Assembly (NCBI GenBank): GCA_020637775.1
Contig: JACKJV010000009.1
Location: forward strand, 62,001-126,000
DNA from: Brucellaceae bacterium
GTDB lineage: Bacteria; Pseudomonadota; Alphaproteobacteria; Rhizobiales; Rhizobiaceae
Direction of reading: 5' to 3'
Length of the DNA stretch: 64,000 nucleotides
The first letter of the stretch is position 1, and every line of letters starts with the position of its first letter. The notes beneath the pieces are model-generated. The model did no database searches, had not been told where the DNA came from, and was given only the letters and a program-made list of their open reading frames with translations. Made by a program: the position numbers and the translations under genes. This document shows, one piece after another, positions 25,852-35,043 of this stretch.

Positions 25852-26729
25852 CGCGCCGCCTTTCCGAACAGGCCCTGCGGGCGGAAGACCAGCACGAGAG
25901 CGACAGCCAGCGTGGCGATGATCTTGGCCAGCGTCGGCGAGAAGAAGACAGAGATGATGCCGTCGCTCATGCCGATCAGCACGGCCGCCACAACGGTTCC
26001 GGCGAGGCTGCCGAGGCCGCCGATGATGACGACGATGAAGGACAGCAGTAGCGGGTCGCCGCCCATCAGGTAGTGCGCCTGCTGTATGGGCACGATCAGG
26101 ACGGCGCCCAGCGCTGCCAGGCCCGCGCCGAGGCCGAAGGTGAGTGCGTAGACGCGCTCCACCGGAATGGCGAAGGCCAGTGCCGTTTCGCGGTCGAGCT
26201 GCGTGGCGCGCAGAATGATGCCGAGCCGTGTCCGGGTCATGACCAGCCACAGCGCCATCAGCAGGACGATTGCCGCGCCGATCACGAAGAACTTGTAGGT
26301 CGAATAGCCGAACCAGGGAAAATAGATGCGGTGATTGAACGGCGCCTCGACGGGCCGCGCCTCGGGCCCGTAGGTCATCAGCACCATTTGCTGGATGATG
26401 TAGAGCAGGCCGATCGTGGCCACGATGGTGCGTTCCGGATCGTATTGCACCCGTTTGAGCACCAGGAAATCGGCGGCCGAGGCGATGGCCGCGACGATCA
26501 GCGGCGCAATCACGAGCGCCATCACGAAACCGATGGCGGGATGCCCGCCGGCCATGGACGCGACCCACCAGGCGATCACCGCGCCCAGCATGAAGAATTC
26601 GCCATGGGCGACATTGACCACGCGCATGATGCCGAAGACCAGCGACAGGCCGGCTGCCGTCAGCGCCAGCACCGCCGCCGTCACCGCCCCCTCGAGCGAG
26701 GCCAGGAAGAGATAGGGCCCGAAATCCAT
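25848..26729 (-). CDS. livH: Branched-chain-type ABC transporter permease LivH
   Basis: 293 aa membrane protein. GLSLVFGIMRVVNVAHGEFFMLGA is the LivH N-terminal signature, RATQLDRETALAFAIPVERVY the coupling loop and FIVVIIGGLGSLAGTVVAA the C-terminal motif. It lies 83 bp downstream of the binding-protein gene, and that gap contains a partial copy of the cluster's dyad (26802-26813), so it may have its own regulated promoter. Confidence 0.92.
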   Translation of the reverse strand: MDFGPYLFLASLEGAVTAAVLALTAAGLSLVFGIMRVVNVAHGEFFMLGAVIAWWVASMAGGHPAIGFVMALVIAPLIVAAIASAADFLVLKRVQYDPERTIVATIGLLYIIQQMVLMTYGPEARPVEAPFNHRIYFPWFGYSTYKFFVIGAAIVLLMALWLVMTRTRLGIILRATQLDRETALAFAIPVERVYALTFGLGAGLAALGAVLIVPIQQAHYLMGGDPLLLSFIVVIIGGLGSLAGTVVAAVLIGMSDGIISVFFSPTLAKIIATLAVALVLVFRPQGLFGKAAR

Positions 26730-26801
26730 GATGAGGAGGGTGGACCGCGCCGGCTGTGCGGATCAAGCCGGTGCGGTCGCTGTTCCCGCCGATATCCCCC
26801 G

Positions 26802-26813
26802 TTTGTATGCGCT
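26802..26813. promoter_or_regulatory. Partial copy of the cluster dyad upstream of livH
   Basis: TTTGTATGCGCT against TTTGTATGCAAA at the marR promoter: 9 of 12 positions agree, with the right arm degenerate. It sits in the livK-livH gap. Weak on its own; listed because the same nonamer occurs at two other promoters of the cluster. Confidence 0.3.
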
Positions 26814-28117
26814 CAGAGCGCCTGCGTCGTGTAGTCGACCTCGTCGGGATAAAGCCCGTCCTCGATCGACGTGGTATGCTGCACGACCAGCTTGCCGCCC
26901 TCCACCTTCGAGATGTATTGCGGGCCGAAGACCTGGTGCGTCTTGCCGTTGAACAGCTTGGCGCCCTGCGGATGCTCGTTGGAGCGTTCCATCGTGGTCA
27001 TTGCCTCGACGGCCTCGATCAGTTTCGCGCGGTCGCCCGGCCCCTGGTAGCCGGCCGCCTCCATGCCCGCCTTGATGACGAACAGCGTCTCCCAGCAGCC
27101 GAACATGTGGGCGTAGGTGGACACGTCCTTGGGGTCGGAAACCGAGGCGCCGTTCGCGTCCACGCCGACATGCTCGCGGTAGAACTTGTCATGGTCGCTC
27201 TGGTCGGCCTGGGCATAGCGCGGCATGCCTTCCCAGAAATAGGTCCCATCGAGGAATTCCAGCCCCGGGCTGTTCAGGTCGACGGCTTCGAGGCTGTCGA
27301 TGAAGCCGAAGATCTGCGGCTTGTTCGGCCCGTAGAACTCGCCCATTTCCTTGACGAAGGTCAGCACGGCCGGCCCGACCATGACATGGTAGATGACCTC
27401 GGTCTCGCGCGGGATCTTGGGGAAGTACTTGGTGAAGGAGGTTTCCGTCGGCGGAATGGCGATCTTCTCGATGATCTGGCCGCCATTGGCCTCGACGGCC
27501 TCGGAGAAGAAGTCGCGGTGGTCGTGGCCGAAGGCATAATCGGGGAAGATCATGGTGACCTTCTTGCCCAGATTCTGCGTCACGAAGGGGGCCATGGACT
27601 TCACCTGGCTCTTCACGTCGCAAATGCCGGGCTGGAGCGTGTATCGGTTGAGCGCGCCGGACGCCACGTGATGGCCTTCCGATACCACGAAATAGGGAAT
27701 CTTGAGCTCGCCGGCGCGGGGCGCCGACCCCATGACCACATGCGAGAAGAGGGTGCCGTAGGCAATGTCGCAATTGTGCTGGCTGGCGAACTTCTCGACC
27801 ACTTCGGCGCCGCGCTTGGGATCGGTGCCGTCATCCTCGGCAATGATCTCGACCGGACGGCCGTTGATGCCGCCGCCATCGTTGATCAGCTTGGTGGCCG
27901 CGGTCGTCACCCGGTCATACCAGCGCCCGTAGGCCGCGCCGATGCCGGTACGGTGGACCTGAAAGCCGATCCTGATGGGTTCGGATGTCTGCGCCTGTGC
28001 ATAGCGCACGAACCCCGGCAGGGCCGTTGAAGCAGCAATCGCACCGGCTCCGGCAGCCGCACCCTTCAGGATGTCGCGGCGTGTGCTGCGGAGGTCTTTC
28101 CTGTCACTGGTCGTCAT
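26813..28117 (-). CDS. ABC transporter substrate-binding protein, LivK/urea-amide type
   Basis: 434 aa from the ATG at 28117 with GAGGAG upstream. A Tat-like signal, STRRDILKGAAAG followed by a hydrophobic Ala-rich stretch ending near AQAQT, is followed by IRIGFQVHRTGIGAAYGRWY and by INDGGGINGRPVEIIAEDDGTDPKRGAEVV, the type I periplasmic-binding-protein core. FVVSEGHHVASG is at the ligand pocket region. At 434 aa it is longer than classic LivK and resembles amide/urea/aromatic-type binders. It leads the minus-strand importer operon (SBP-livH-livM-livG-livF). Ligand unknown; a pyridine carboxylate or amide is suggested by context. Confidence 0.88.
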   Translation of the reverse strand: MTTSDRKDLRSTRRDILKGAAAGAGAIAASTALPGFVRYAQAQTSEPIRIGFQVHRTGIGAAYGRWYDRVTTAATKLINDGGGINGRPVEIIAEDDGTDPKRGAEVVEKFASQHNCDIAYGTLFSHVVMGSAPRAGELKIPYFVVSEGHHVASGALNRYTLQPGICDVKSQVKSMAPFVTQNLGKKVTMIFPDYAFGHDHRDFFSEAVEANGGQIIEKIAIPPTETSFTKYFPKIPRETEVIYHVMVGPAVLTFVKEMGEFYGPNKPQIFGFIDSLEAVDLNSPGLEFLDGTYFWEGMPRYAQADQSDHDKFYREHVGVDANGASVSDPKDVSTYAHMFGCWETLFVIKAGMEAAGYQGPGDRAKLIEAVEAMTTMERSNEHPQGAKLFNGKTHQVFGPQYISKVEGGKLVVQHTTSIEDGLYPDEVDYTTQAL

Positions 28118-28163
28118 GACGTTCTCCTCTGGAAGACGGGCGGCATGCCCCTTCAACTGTTAA

Positions 28164-28175
28164 CCTTGCGCAAGG
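28164..28175. promoter_or_regulatory. Perfect 12-bp palindrome upstream of the importer operon
   Basis: CCTTGCGCAAGG is fully self-complementary and lies 47 bp upstream of the binding-protein start, in a 94-bp gap between it and a membrane-protein gene. A regulator-binding site is plausible. It is unlike the TTTGCATACAAA dyad, so a second regulator may act here. Confidence 0.4.
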
Positions 28176-28211
28176 TCAGCCTCCGAGTCCAGCCTTTTCA
28201 AGCGCTTCCGC

Positions 28212-29606
28212 TCATGCGCCGCGCGGAGCGGCCAGCAGCCACAGCCCGAACAGCGTGAAGGCGATCATCACCGCGATCAGCGGCACCTGGGAAAGCAGCG
28301 CCTTGCGGTTCGACGGGAACATGCCAAGCGCGATGGCATGGGCAGCCACGATGGCGATCACATGGCCGGCCACCACGCCGCCGGCCTGCGTGAGGAAAAG
28401 GACGCGCACGCTTTCGGTCGTGTTCAGAAACCCGGTCGTGACCTCGTCATGCTCACCGTGTTCATGAAAGGCATGGGTCAGGGCTTCCAGCACGTATTGC
28501 CCGTTGACGAGCAGGACCGTCAGATAGTGCGCCAGATGATAGCCGGCCGCAATGGGCAGGATCGCGGCAGCCTGGCGCCGGAAGACCTCGGAAAAACGGT
28601 GCTGTTCGCCTGCCAGCCGCAGGCCGGCCCAGATGGCGCCCGCGAAGACGGTGACGAAAAGCGCCATGGTCGCAAACAGGCCAAGCACGGTTTGCAACCA
28701 GACGGCAGAGCGGCCCGGAAATTCCAGCGGATTGACGCCGATGAACGCGAGCCAGGCGAAGGTCTCGTTGATTCCGTCGAAGGAACCGGTGGCCATCATC
28801 AGCAGCACGAGAACGGCGAGCGCGGACGACAGAGGCGGTGCGTTCGCAATGGCATGCCCCCAGAGACCGATCCGCCAGCCATCCCGGCGACGGGCAACCA
28901 GGCCGACGCGGGCGATGAGGCTCATCAGCACGGTGACGAACTCGCCGTGTCGCAGCCAGGCGCGCGGGCCGAACAGCAGCATGGCCATCAGCGTGAAGAC
29001 GAGATAGCCGGACACGACCGCAGCCAGCCTGTCGGGATCGTCCGGTGCGATGTCTGCCAGATAGAAGCAGCCGAAAGCCACGTAGAGCACGACCGCGGGT
29101 AGGGCACCGATCCGCTCCGGCAGGAAAATGACGGCGCCTGGGCGGCCGGCTCTTTCGAGCAGCCATGCCAGACCGGCAAACGGATTGATCCAGCGCCAGA
29201 GATCGCCGATCAGCGCCTGGAGGAAGACCAGCACGATCCACCAGACGGTCCAGATCGCCAGCGGCAACGGGTTTTCCAGCGGATCGCGCGTACCGAGAAA
29301 TCCGCTCGTGACAAGCGCGACCAGCAATGCAAGGGCAGCCACCTGTCCGCCGAGGCGCAGGGGCCGCAGTCCCGGCAGGGACAGGGAAACGGCAGCAAAC
29401 AATGCCCCCGTGATCGCCCTCGGCAGCAGCAGCATGGCCAGCACGGTCAACACCACGGCGATGACCCCGGACGCGATGTAGATGCCTGTCGGCAGCAACA
29501 GGACAAGCCCGCCTTCCGAAACATGGGCGCAAGCAGGCGCCGCGCCCGCCAGAAGCCCGAGACCGGCAAGACCGCCAGCCAGGCATGCCAAGCCCCGCTT
29601 CTCCAT
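28212..29606 (-). CDS. Polytopic inner-membrane protein of unknown function
   Basis: 464 aa from the ATG at 29606 (a GTG at 29624 is also possible). A signal-like hydrophobic N-terminus ending CAHVSEGG is followed by about eleven or twelve hydrophobic segments. A His-rich cytoplasmic or periplasmic loop, THAFHEHGEHDE, lies near residue 380, with further conserved-looking His in membrane segments (GYHLAHYL, GHVIAIVAAHAIA). Similar proteins are often labelled fenitrothion hydrolase in databases (from memory), but nothing in the sequence shows hydrolase chemistry. It lies between the importer operon and the divergent hyuA gene. Metal-dependent membrane enzyme or transporter are both possible. 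Confidence 0.6.
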   Translation of the reverse strand: MEKRGLACLAGGLAGLGLLAGAAPACAHVSEGGLVLLLPTGIYIASGVIAVVLTVLAMLLLPRAITGALFAAVSLSLPGLRPLRLGGQVAALALLVALVTSGFLGTRDPLENPLPLAIWTVWWIVLVFLQALIGDLWRWINPFAGLAWLLERAGRPGAVIFLPERIGALPAVVLYVAFGCFYLADIAPDDPDRLAAVVSGYLVFTLMAMLLFGPRAWLRHGEFVTVLMSLIARVGLVARRRDGWRIGLWGHAIANAPPLSSALAVLVLLMMATGSFDGINETFAWLAFIGVNPLEFPGRSAVWLQTVLGLFATMALFVTVFAGAIWAGLRLAGEQHRFSEVFRRQAAAILPIAAGYHLAHYLTVLLVNGQYVLEALTHAFHEHGEHDEVTTGFLNTTESVRVLFLTQAGGVVAGHVIAIVAAHAIALGMFPSNRKALLSQVPLIAVMIAFTLFGLWLLAAPRGA

Positions 29607-29658
29607 GCCGCCTGAGCTCCCCACCTCGTTGCGCCGTCACCATTGCAGCCGCTTCGCG

Positions 29659-29698
29659 TTGACAAGGCAAGGGGTTTGCGCATTCATTTGCATACGAA
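29659..29698 (+). promoter_or_regulatory. Promoter and operator candidate upstream of hyuA
   Basis: TTGACA (29659-29664) is a perfect -35; ATTCAT (29682-29687) 17 bp later is a weak -10. The dyad copy TTTGCATACGAA (29687-29698) follows directly, 19 bp before the hyuA ATG at 29718. It differs from the marR-promoter copy at one base. A repressor here would sit at the transcription start. Confidence 0.5.
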
Positions 29699-29717
29699 GA
29701 AAATCGCGGGGTCCAGC

Positions 29718-31764
29718 ATGGAAAAGGCGGGCGTGCGTATCGCCGGGATCGACGTGGGAGGAACCTTCACCGATCTTGTCCTGCTTGACCAGGCCAGCGG
29801 CGCGGTCCACCTGGCCAAGGTGCCATCCACACTCGACAACCAGGCCTATGGCGTGCTGGCGGCGCTGGAGGAGGCTGAGGCCGACCTCGCCACGCTCGGC
29901 CTCATCATCCACGGCACGACCACCACCACCAATGCCGTGCTGGAGCGCAAGCTGGCGCGCACTGGCCTCATCACCACGCGCGGCTTTCGCGACGTGCTCG
30001 AGCTTGGCCGCAGAACTCGCCCGCAAGCCTATGGAATGAAAGGAAAGTTCAACCCCATTATTCCGCGTGACCTGCGCCTTGAAGTTGCCGAGCGGATGGA
30101 TGCAGAGGGCGACATCGTCATCCCGCTTGACGAGGCCGAAGTGGATGCGTGCGCCCGCAAACTGATCGCCGCCGGGTGCGAATCCGTGGTGATCCATTTC
30201 CTCCACGCCTATGCCAATCCGGCTCATGAAAGCCGGGCTGGCGAGATCGTCCGCGCACTCTGGCCCAACGATCATGTCACGCTTGGCCATGAGATCCTGT
30301 CGGAGGCGCGCGAGTTCGAACGCGGTGTGACAGCCGCCGTGAATGCATCGGTCCAGCCACTTCTGGAGCGCTATGTGCGCCGCCTGCGCGAGGAACTCGA
30401 AGCGCGCGGCTATGGCGGCGAAGTCCTTGTCATGAACGGAAATGGCGGCATGGTGTCGTCGCGTATGGTCGCCCGCGAGGCGGCCAAGACGGTCATGTCC
30501 GGCCCCGCCTCGGGCGTCAAGGCGGCGGCCCATACCGGATTGCTCGCCGGCATTTCGAACCTCGTCACCTATGACATGGGCGGCACCTCGACCGATGTCG
30601 CGCTGATCCGTGGCGGCCAGCCACCGGTCTCGTCCGAGATCGAGATCGAATACGCCATGCCCATCCACGTGCCCATGGTGGATGTGCGCACGGTGGGGGC
30701 GGGTGGCGGGTCCATTGCCCGGGTCAATGCGGCCGGCCTGCTCGATGTCGGGCCGATGAGCGCGGGCGCGGTGCCCGGGCCGGTCTGCTATGGCCGTGGC
30801 GGCACCGAGCCGACGATTTCGGACGCCAACCTGCTGCTCGGCAGGCTCGATCCCGCGCGGCTGAAATCGGTGGAGGGCGGTGTTTCCATCGATCATGTCG
30901 CCGCGGTCTTCGCGGCGTCCATCGGCGATCCGCTCGGCCTCGACGCAACCGGGGCGGCGGCGGCCGTCATACGCATGGCGAACACGAAAATGGCCGGCGC
31001 CATCCGCATGGTCTCGGTCTCCATGGGTGCCGATCCGCGCGATTTCGCGCTGTTCGCCTTCGGCGGCGCAGGGCCGTTGCATGCCTGTGCGCTGGCGCGC
31101 GAGCTGGCCATTCCCCGCGTTCTCGTGCTGCCGCGCCCGGGGATCACCAATGCGCTTGGCTGCGTGGTGGCCGACATGCGCCACGACTTCGCAACACGAT
31201 CAACAGTCCGGTGGCCACGCTTGACGTGGCAGCCCTGCATCGCCTTGTCGCCGAACGCATGGCCGAGGGCGAAGCGCTGATCCGGAAGGAACGGTGGAAA
31301 CGCGGGCGATCAGGCATCTGTCTCGGCCGACATGCAATTCTCCGGACAGACGCATCTGCTGCGCTGCGTCCGCACCCGACCGCGAGACGATCCAGCGCCT
31401 GTTCGAGCAGGCCTATTTTGCCCGGTTCAAGGTGCAATTGCCGGAGATCCGCGCCGTTCTGCTGAACGTCAACGTGTCGGTGATCGGCGAACGTGCAACC
31501 CTCGATCTTTCGGCGCTCATCGATCCGGCCGGCCGCAAGGCAACGCTTGGCGAGGCGCAGACGGGACGCGATCCGTCCTGGTTTGACAGCGGATGGAGCG
31601 ACACGCCCGTCTACTGGCGCGATTTCCCTGCCACCGGGTTTCGAACTGCATGGCCCGGCTGTCATTCAGCAGATGGACGACGGTTCTGGTGGAGCCGGAG
31701 ACCACGCCATCGGCGATGCCCGTGGCAACATCATCATCACGGTGGGAGGCGGCGATGGCGCTGA
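29718..31764 (+). CDS. hyuA: Hydantoinase/oxoprolinase family protein A (ATP-binding subunit), frame-broken in last third
   Basis: N-terminus VRIAGIDVGGTFTDLVLLD is the actin-like ATP-binding phosphate-1 loop of HyuA/5-oxoprolinase; IHGTTTTTNAVLERK, MSGPASGVKAAAHTG, YDMGGTSTDVALI and FAFGGAGPLHACALARELAI follow in family order. ATP-dependent cyclic-amide hydrolases open lactam or hydantoin rings. The intact frame runs to about 31194; lost bases near 31194, 31291 and 31324 and others to 31760 break the rest. Pieces such as LEQAYFARFKVQLPEIR-like sequence and RGNIIITVGGGDG continue the protein to a TGA at 31762-31764 if one C is restored near 31759. The hyuB ATG then overlaps the stop. In this cluster it could open the lactam ring made by the HNR-like enzyme; this is inference. 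Confidence 0.82.
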
Positions 31765-33518
31765 TCCGGTCACGCTTTCGGTCATCCAGGCCGGTTGCAG
31801 CAGGTCTGCGACGAGATGGATCTGACCTTCTCGCGCGCAGCCTTTTCGCCGGTGATCGCAGAGGCCAACGACCGGTCCGACGGCATCTATGACGCTGGGG
31901 ACGGTTCGCTGATCGCGCAAGGGGCGGGCGGCCTGCCGGTCTTCGTCGGCACGATGCAATATTCCACCCGCACGCTGATTGCCATGATAGCGGCGGGAAC
32001 CGCAGCCGCACCTGCGCCCGGTGACATCTACATCGTCAACGATCCCTATCTGGGCGGCACGCACCTCATGGATGTGCGTTTCGCCATGCCCTTCTACCGC
32101 GACGGCAAGATCTTCTGCTGGTTGTCCAATACCGGTCATTGGCCGGACACGGGCGGCGCCGTGCCGGGCGGCTTCTCCGCTTCGGCGACCGCGGTGGAGC
32201 AGGAGGGTCTGCGCCTGCCGCCCGTCCGCCTTTTCAAACAGGGTGTTCTCGATCCGGAAATCTACGCCATCATCTGTTCCAATATCCGCGTGGCGGACCA
32301 GCGCATCGGCGATGTGAAGGCACAGGCCGCCGCGCTGCAGGTCGGTGCCGACCGGCTCGGCGAACTGCTGGACCGCTATGGCGACGCGACCGTGCGCGAG
32401 GCCATCGGCGCCTTGCGGGCACGCGCCGCGGAACAGATGCGCACGCTTGTTTCGGCCATTCCCGACGGCTGCTACCGCTCGGTCGCCTGGGTGGACAGCG
32501 ATGGCGTCGTCAACGAACCGCTGGCCATCCGCCTTGCCGTGACCAAGGCAGGCGACAGTCTCACCTTCGACTTCGCCGGCTCCGCGCCACCTTGTGCCGG
32601 GCCGATGAACTCGGTGCTGGCGACCACCCTGTCATCGGTCTACCTCGCCATGCGCCACATCTTTCCCGAGGTTCCGATCTCCGCCGGCGCCTTCGAGCCG
32701 CTGCATGTGACCGGATACGAAGGCACATTTCTCGATGCCCGCTATCCGCGCCCGGTCTCGGGCTGCGCCGCCGAGGTCTCGCAGCGCATCGCCGAGGCCG
32801 TCTTTGCCGCGCTGGTGGAGGCCGTGCCGGACGTGTGACGGCAGCGCCGGCTGGCACATCGGGCAACTTCGCGCTCGGCGGGCACGATCCTGCCAGGGCG
32901 CGCGACTTTGTCATGTACCAGCTTTCCGGCGGCGGCTGTGGCGGCAATGGCGACCATGACGGGCTGGCCAATGGCTGCTCGACCATCGGCATATCCAAAG
33001 CCCGCCGGTGGAGATCATGGAGCAGGCCTTTCCGTGCTCTACCGTCGCTATGCACTGCGCGAGGGATCGGGCGGGCCGGACGGCATCGCGGCGGCTTCAG
33101 GCCTGATTATGAGCTTGAATTGCGGCGTGGCGCAGCGCGCGCATCCTTCGTCATGGATCATGGCTGGTTCAGCCCGCAGGGCGCGCTGGGCGGGGCGGAC
33201 GGTGCCGTCAATGAGGTCACCGTCTGGCGCGCGGGGCGGCCCTACACGCCGGAGCATCTGTCCAAGGAACAGGACATTCCGCTGGCGCCTGGCGACCGGG
33301 TCCATGTGCGCACGCCGGGCGGCGGCGGCTATGGCGATCTGCTGACGCGCGACCCGCAAGCCGTGGCAGAAGATGTGCGTTTGGAGCGCTATACGGCCGA
33401 GCAGGCGCACAGGCTGTTCGGTGTGGTCCTGACGGGAGAAGAAGCAAGTGTGGACCGGGAGGCGACCGGGCGTCTTCGCCATGCCATGAGACATGACGCA
33501 AGGCCGGCAGCGATGTGA
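31755..33518 (+). CDS. hyuB: Hydantoinase/oxoprolinase family protein B, frame-broken
   Basis: The start, DPVTLSVIQAG then LQQVCDEMDLTFSRAAFSPVIAEANDRSDGIYD, is the HyuB N-terminus, but a lost G near 31797 separates the two. The frame then runs clean through NDPYLGGTHLMDVRFAMPFY, LSNTGHWPDTGGAVPGG and PMNSVLATTLSSVYLAM to about 32836, where a lost C puts in a false stop. A further lost C near 33010 and other shifts up to about 33100 follow. The C-terminus GDRVHVRTPGGGGYGDLLTRDP is in frame to 33518. HyuB is the catalytic partner of HyuA. Each break is one base in a short homopolymer, so sequencing error is likelier than a pseudogene. Confidence 0.82.
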
Positions 33519-33610
33519 CCGGCAATCCGGCCGCCTGAGGCGTTGCGCCCCATCAACCGCTTGCCTATACCGTCGCGACACGAAAATCCTTGCATGTCGG
33601 AAAAACAGTC

Positions 33611-34905
33611 ATGACCAAGCCCCATGTCCTGATCGCCGGCGGCGGTATCGGCGGCCTTGCCACCGCCCTGACGCTGAACCAGATCGGCGTTGCCTGCACG
33701 GTGTTCGAACAGGTGCGCGAACTCAAGCCGCTGGGCGTCGGCATCAACATCCAGCCCAATGCCGTGCGCGAGCTTTACGATCTTGGCTTCACCGGGGACG
33801 ATTTGGACCGCGTCGGCGTTCCGGCGAAGGAATGGGCGCTGGTCGGCCTGAACGGCAATGACATCTATTCCGAGCCGCGCGGCCTGCTGGCCGGCTACAA
33901 CTGGCCGCAATATGCCGTGCATCGCGGCAAGTTCCACATGATGCTGGCCGAAGCCTTCATGGCGCGCGCCGGGGCGGCCTCTGTGCGGCTCGGCGCGAAG
34001 ATCACCGGCTATGCGAACAATGCGGACGGCACGGTGACGGCGCTTGTCGAGCATGCAGACGGCTCCAGCGGCCGCGAGACGGGCACGCTGCTGATCGGCG
34101 CCGACGGCATCCATTCCGCCATTCGCGCGCACATGCACCCGTCGCAACCGCCGATCCATTGGGGCGGGGCGATCATGTGGCGCGGCACCACGCAGGCGCG
34201 GCCGATCCGCACCGGGTCGTCCTTTGTCGGTCTCGGCACCCACCGCCACCGCATGGTCATCTACCCGATCTCCCATCCGGATCCGGAAACCGGCCTCGCC
34301 ACGATCAACTGGATCGCCGAGATGACGCTGACAACTCGGAAGGCTGGCGGGCCAGCGGCTGGTTCCGTCCGGTGGAAGTGGAAGAATTCGTCCACCATTT
34401 CGAGGGCTTCCGCTACGACTGGCTGGATGTGCCGGACATGCTGCGCAAGGCCGACATCGCCTATGAAAACCTGATGATCGATCGTGATCCCGTTGCGACC
34501 TGGGTCGATGGCGCGGTCGCGCTGACGGCGATGCCGCCCACGCCATGTATCCGACCGGTTCCAACGGCGCCAGCCAGGCGATCATCGATGCGCGGATTCT
34601 GGGCGCGGCAATGGTGGAGCACGGCGTGACACGCGAAGCGCTGGCTGCCTATGACGCCCGATTGTGCGGGCCGGTTTCGAACTCGTGCTGCGCAACCGTG
34701 GCGCAGGGCCGTTCGGCCTCTCAACATGGTGGACGAGCGCTGTGGCGGTGAATTCGACAATATTGACGACGTGATTCCGGCAGCAGAACGCTCGGACTTC
34801 ATGGCCAGGTACAAGGCTGCGGCAGGCTTCGCCATCGAAAAGCTGAATTCCTCCGGCCCGACCATTGCCGCAGGAGCAAGGGCGCGCGAAGCCGTCCTGT
34901 CCTGA
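33611..34905 (+). CDS. FAD-dependent aromatic-ring monooxygenase (PhzS/PHBH class), frame-broken
   Basis: VLIAGGGIGGLATALTLNQIG is the GxGxxG FAD motif; LLIGADGIHSAIR is the DG motif; and AMYPTGSNGASQAIIDA, in another frame, is the GD-type second FAD motif. GVGINIQPNAVRELYDLGF and GLLAGYNWPQYAVHRGKFHM match the PhzS-like group called flavin-dependent oxidoreductase. Lost bases near 34335 (G), 34527 (G), 34678 (G) and 34725 (T) explain the breaks; the product would be about 430 aa, ending at 34905. It would hydroxylate an aromatic or heteroaromatic substrate with NAD(P)H and O2. It lies downstream of hyuAB on the same strand, so a role in the same catabolism is possible. Confidence 0.78.
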
Positions 34906-35043
34906 GAGCCGTGTTCCATCGCCGGTTTTCAAGGAAGCATTGAAGTTCATTTGGCGGTTTTCACCGAGGGGTGAACCGATTCCGGTTGAAAAAACGGGAT
35001 GGAAGCGCCAAAACGCAGGGTCAGATCAGAAGAGGGATGAACA

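Noticed and set aside
31194..34905. hyuA, hyuB and the monooxygenase as true pseudogenes from gene decay
   Set aside because: Adjacent core genes (ilvD, kdsA) show the same single-base homopolymer errors, and codon sense is kept in every piece, so sequencing error fits better.
33611..34905. The monooxygenase as NicC (6-hydroxynicotinate 3-monooxygenase)
   Set aside because: Its motifs fit the PhzS-like group better, and a reductive HNR route would not need NicC.
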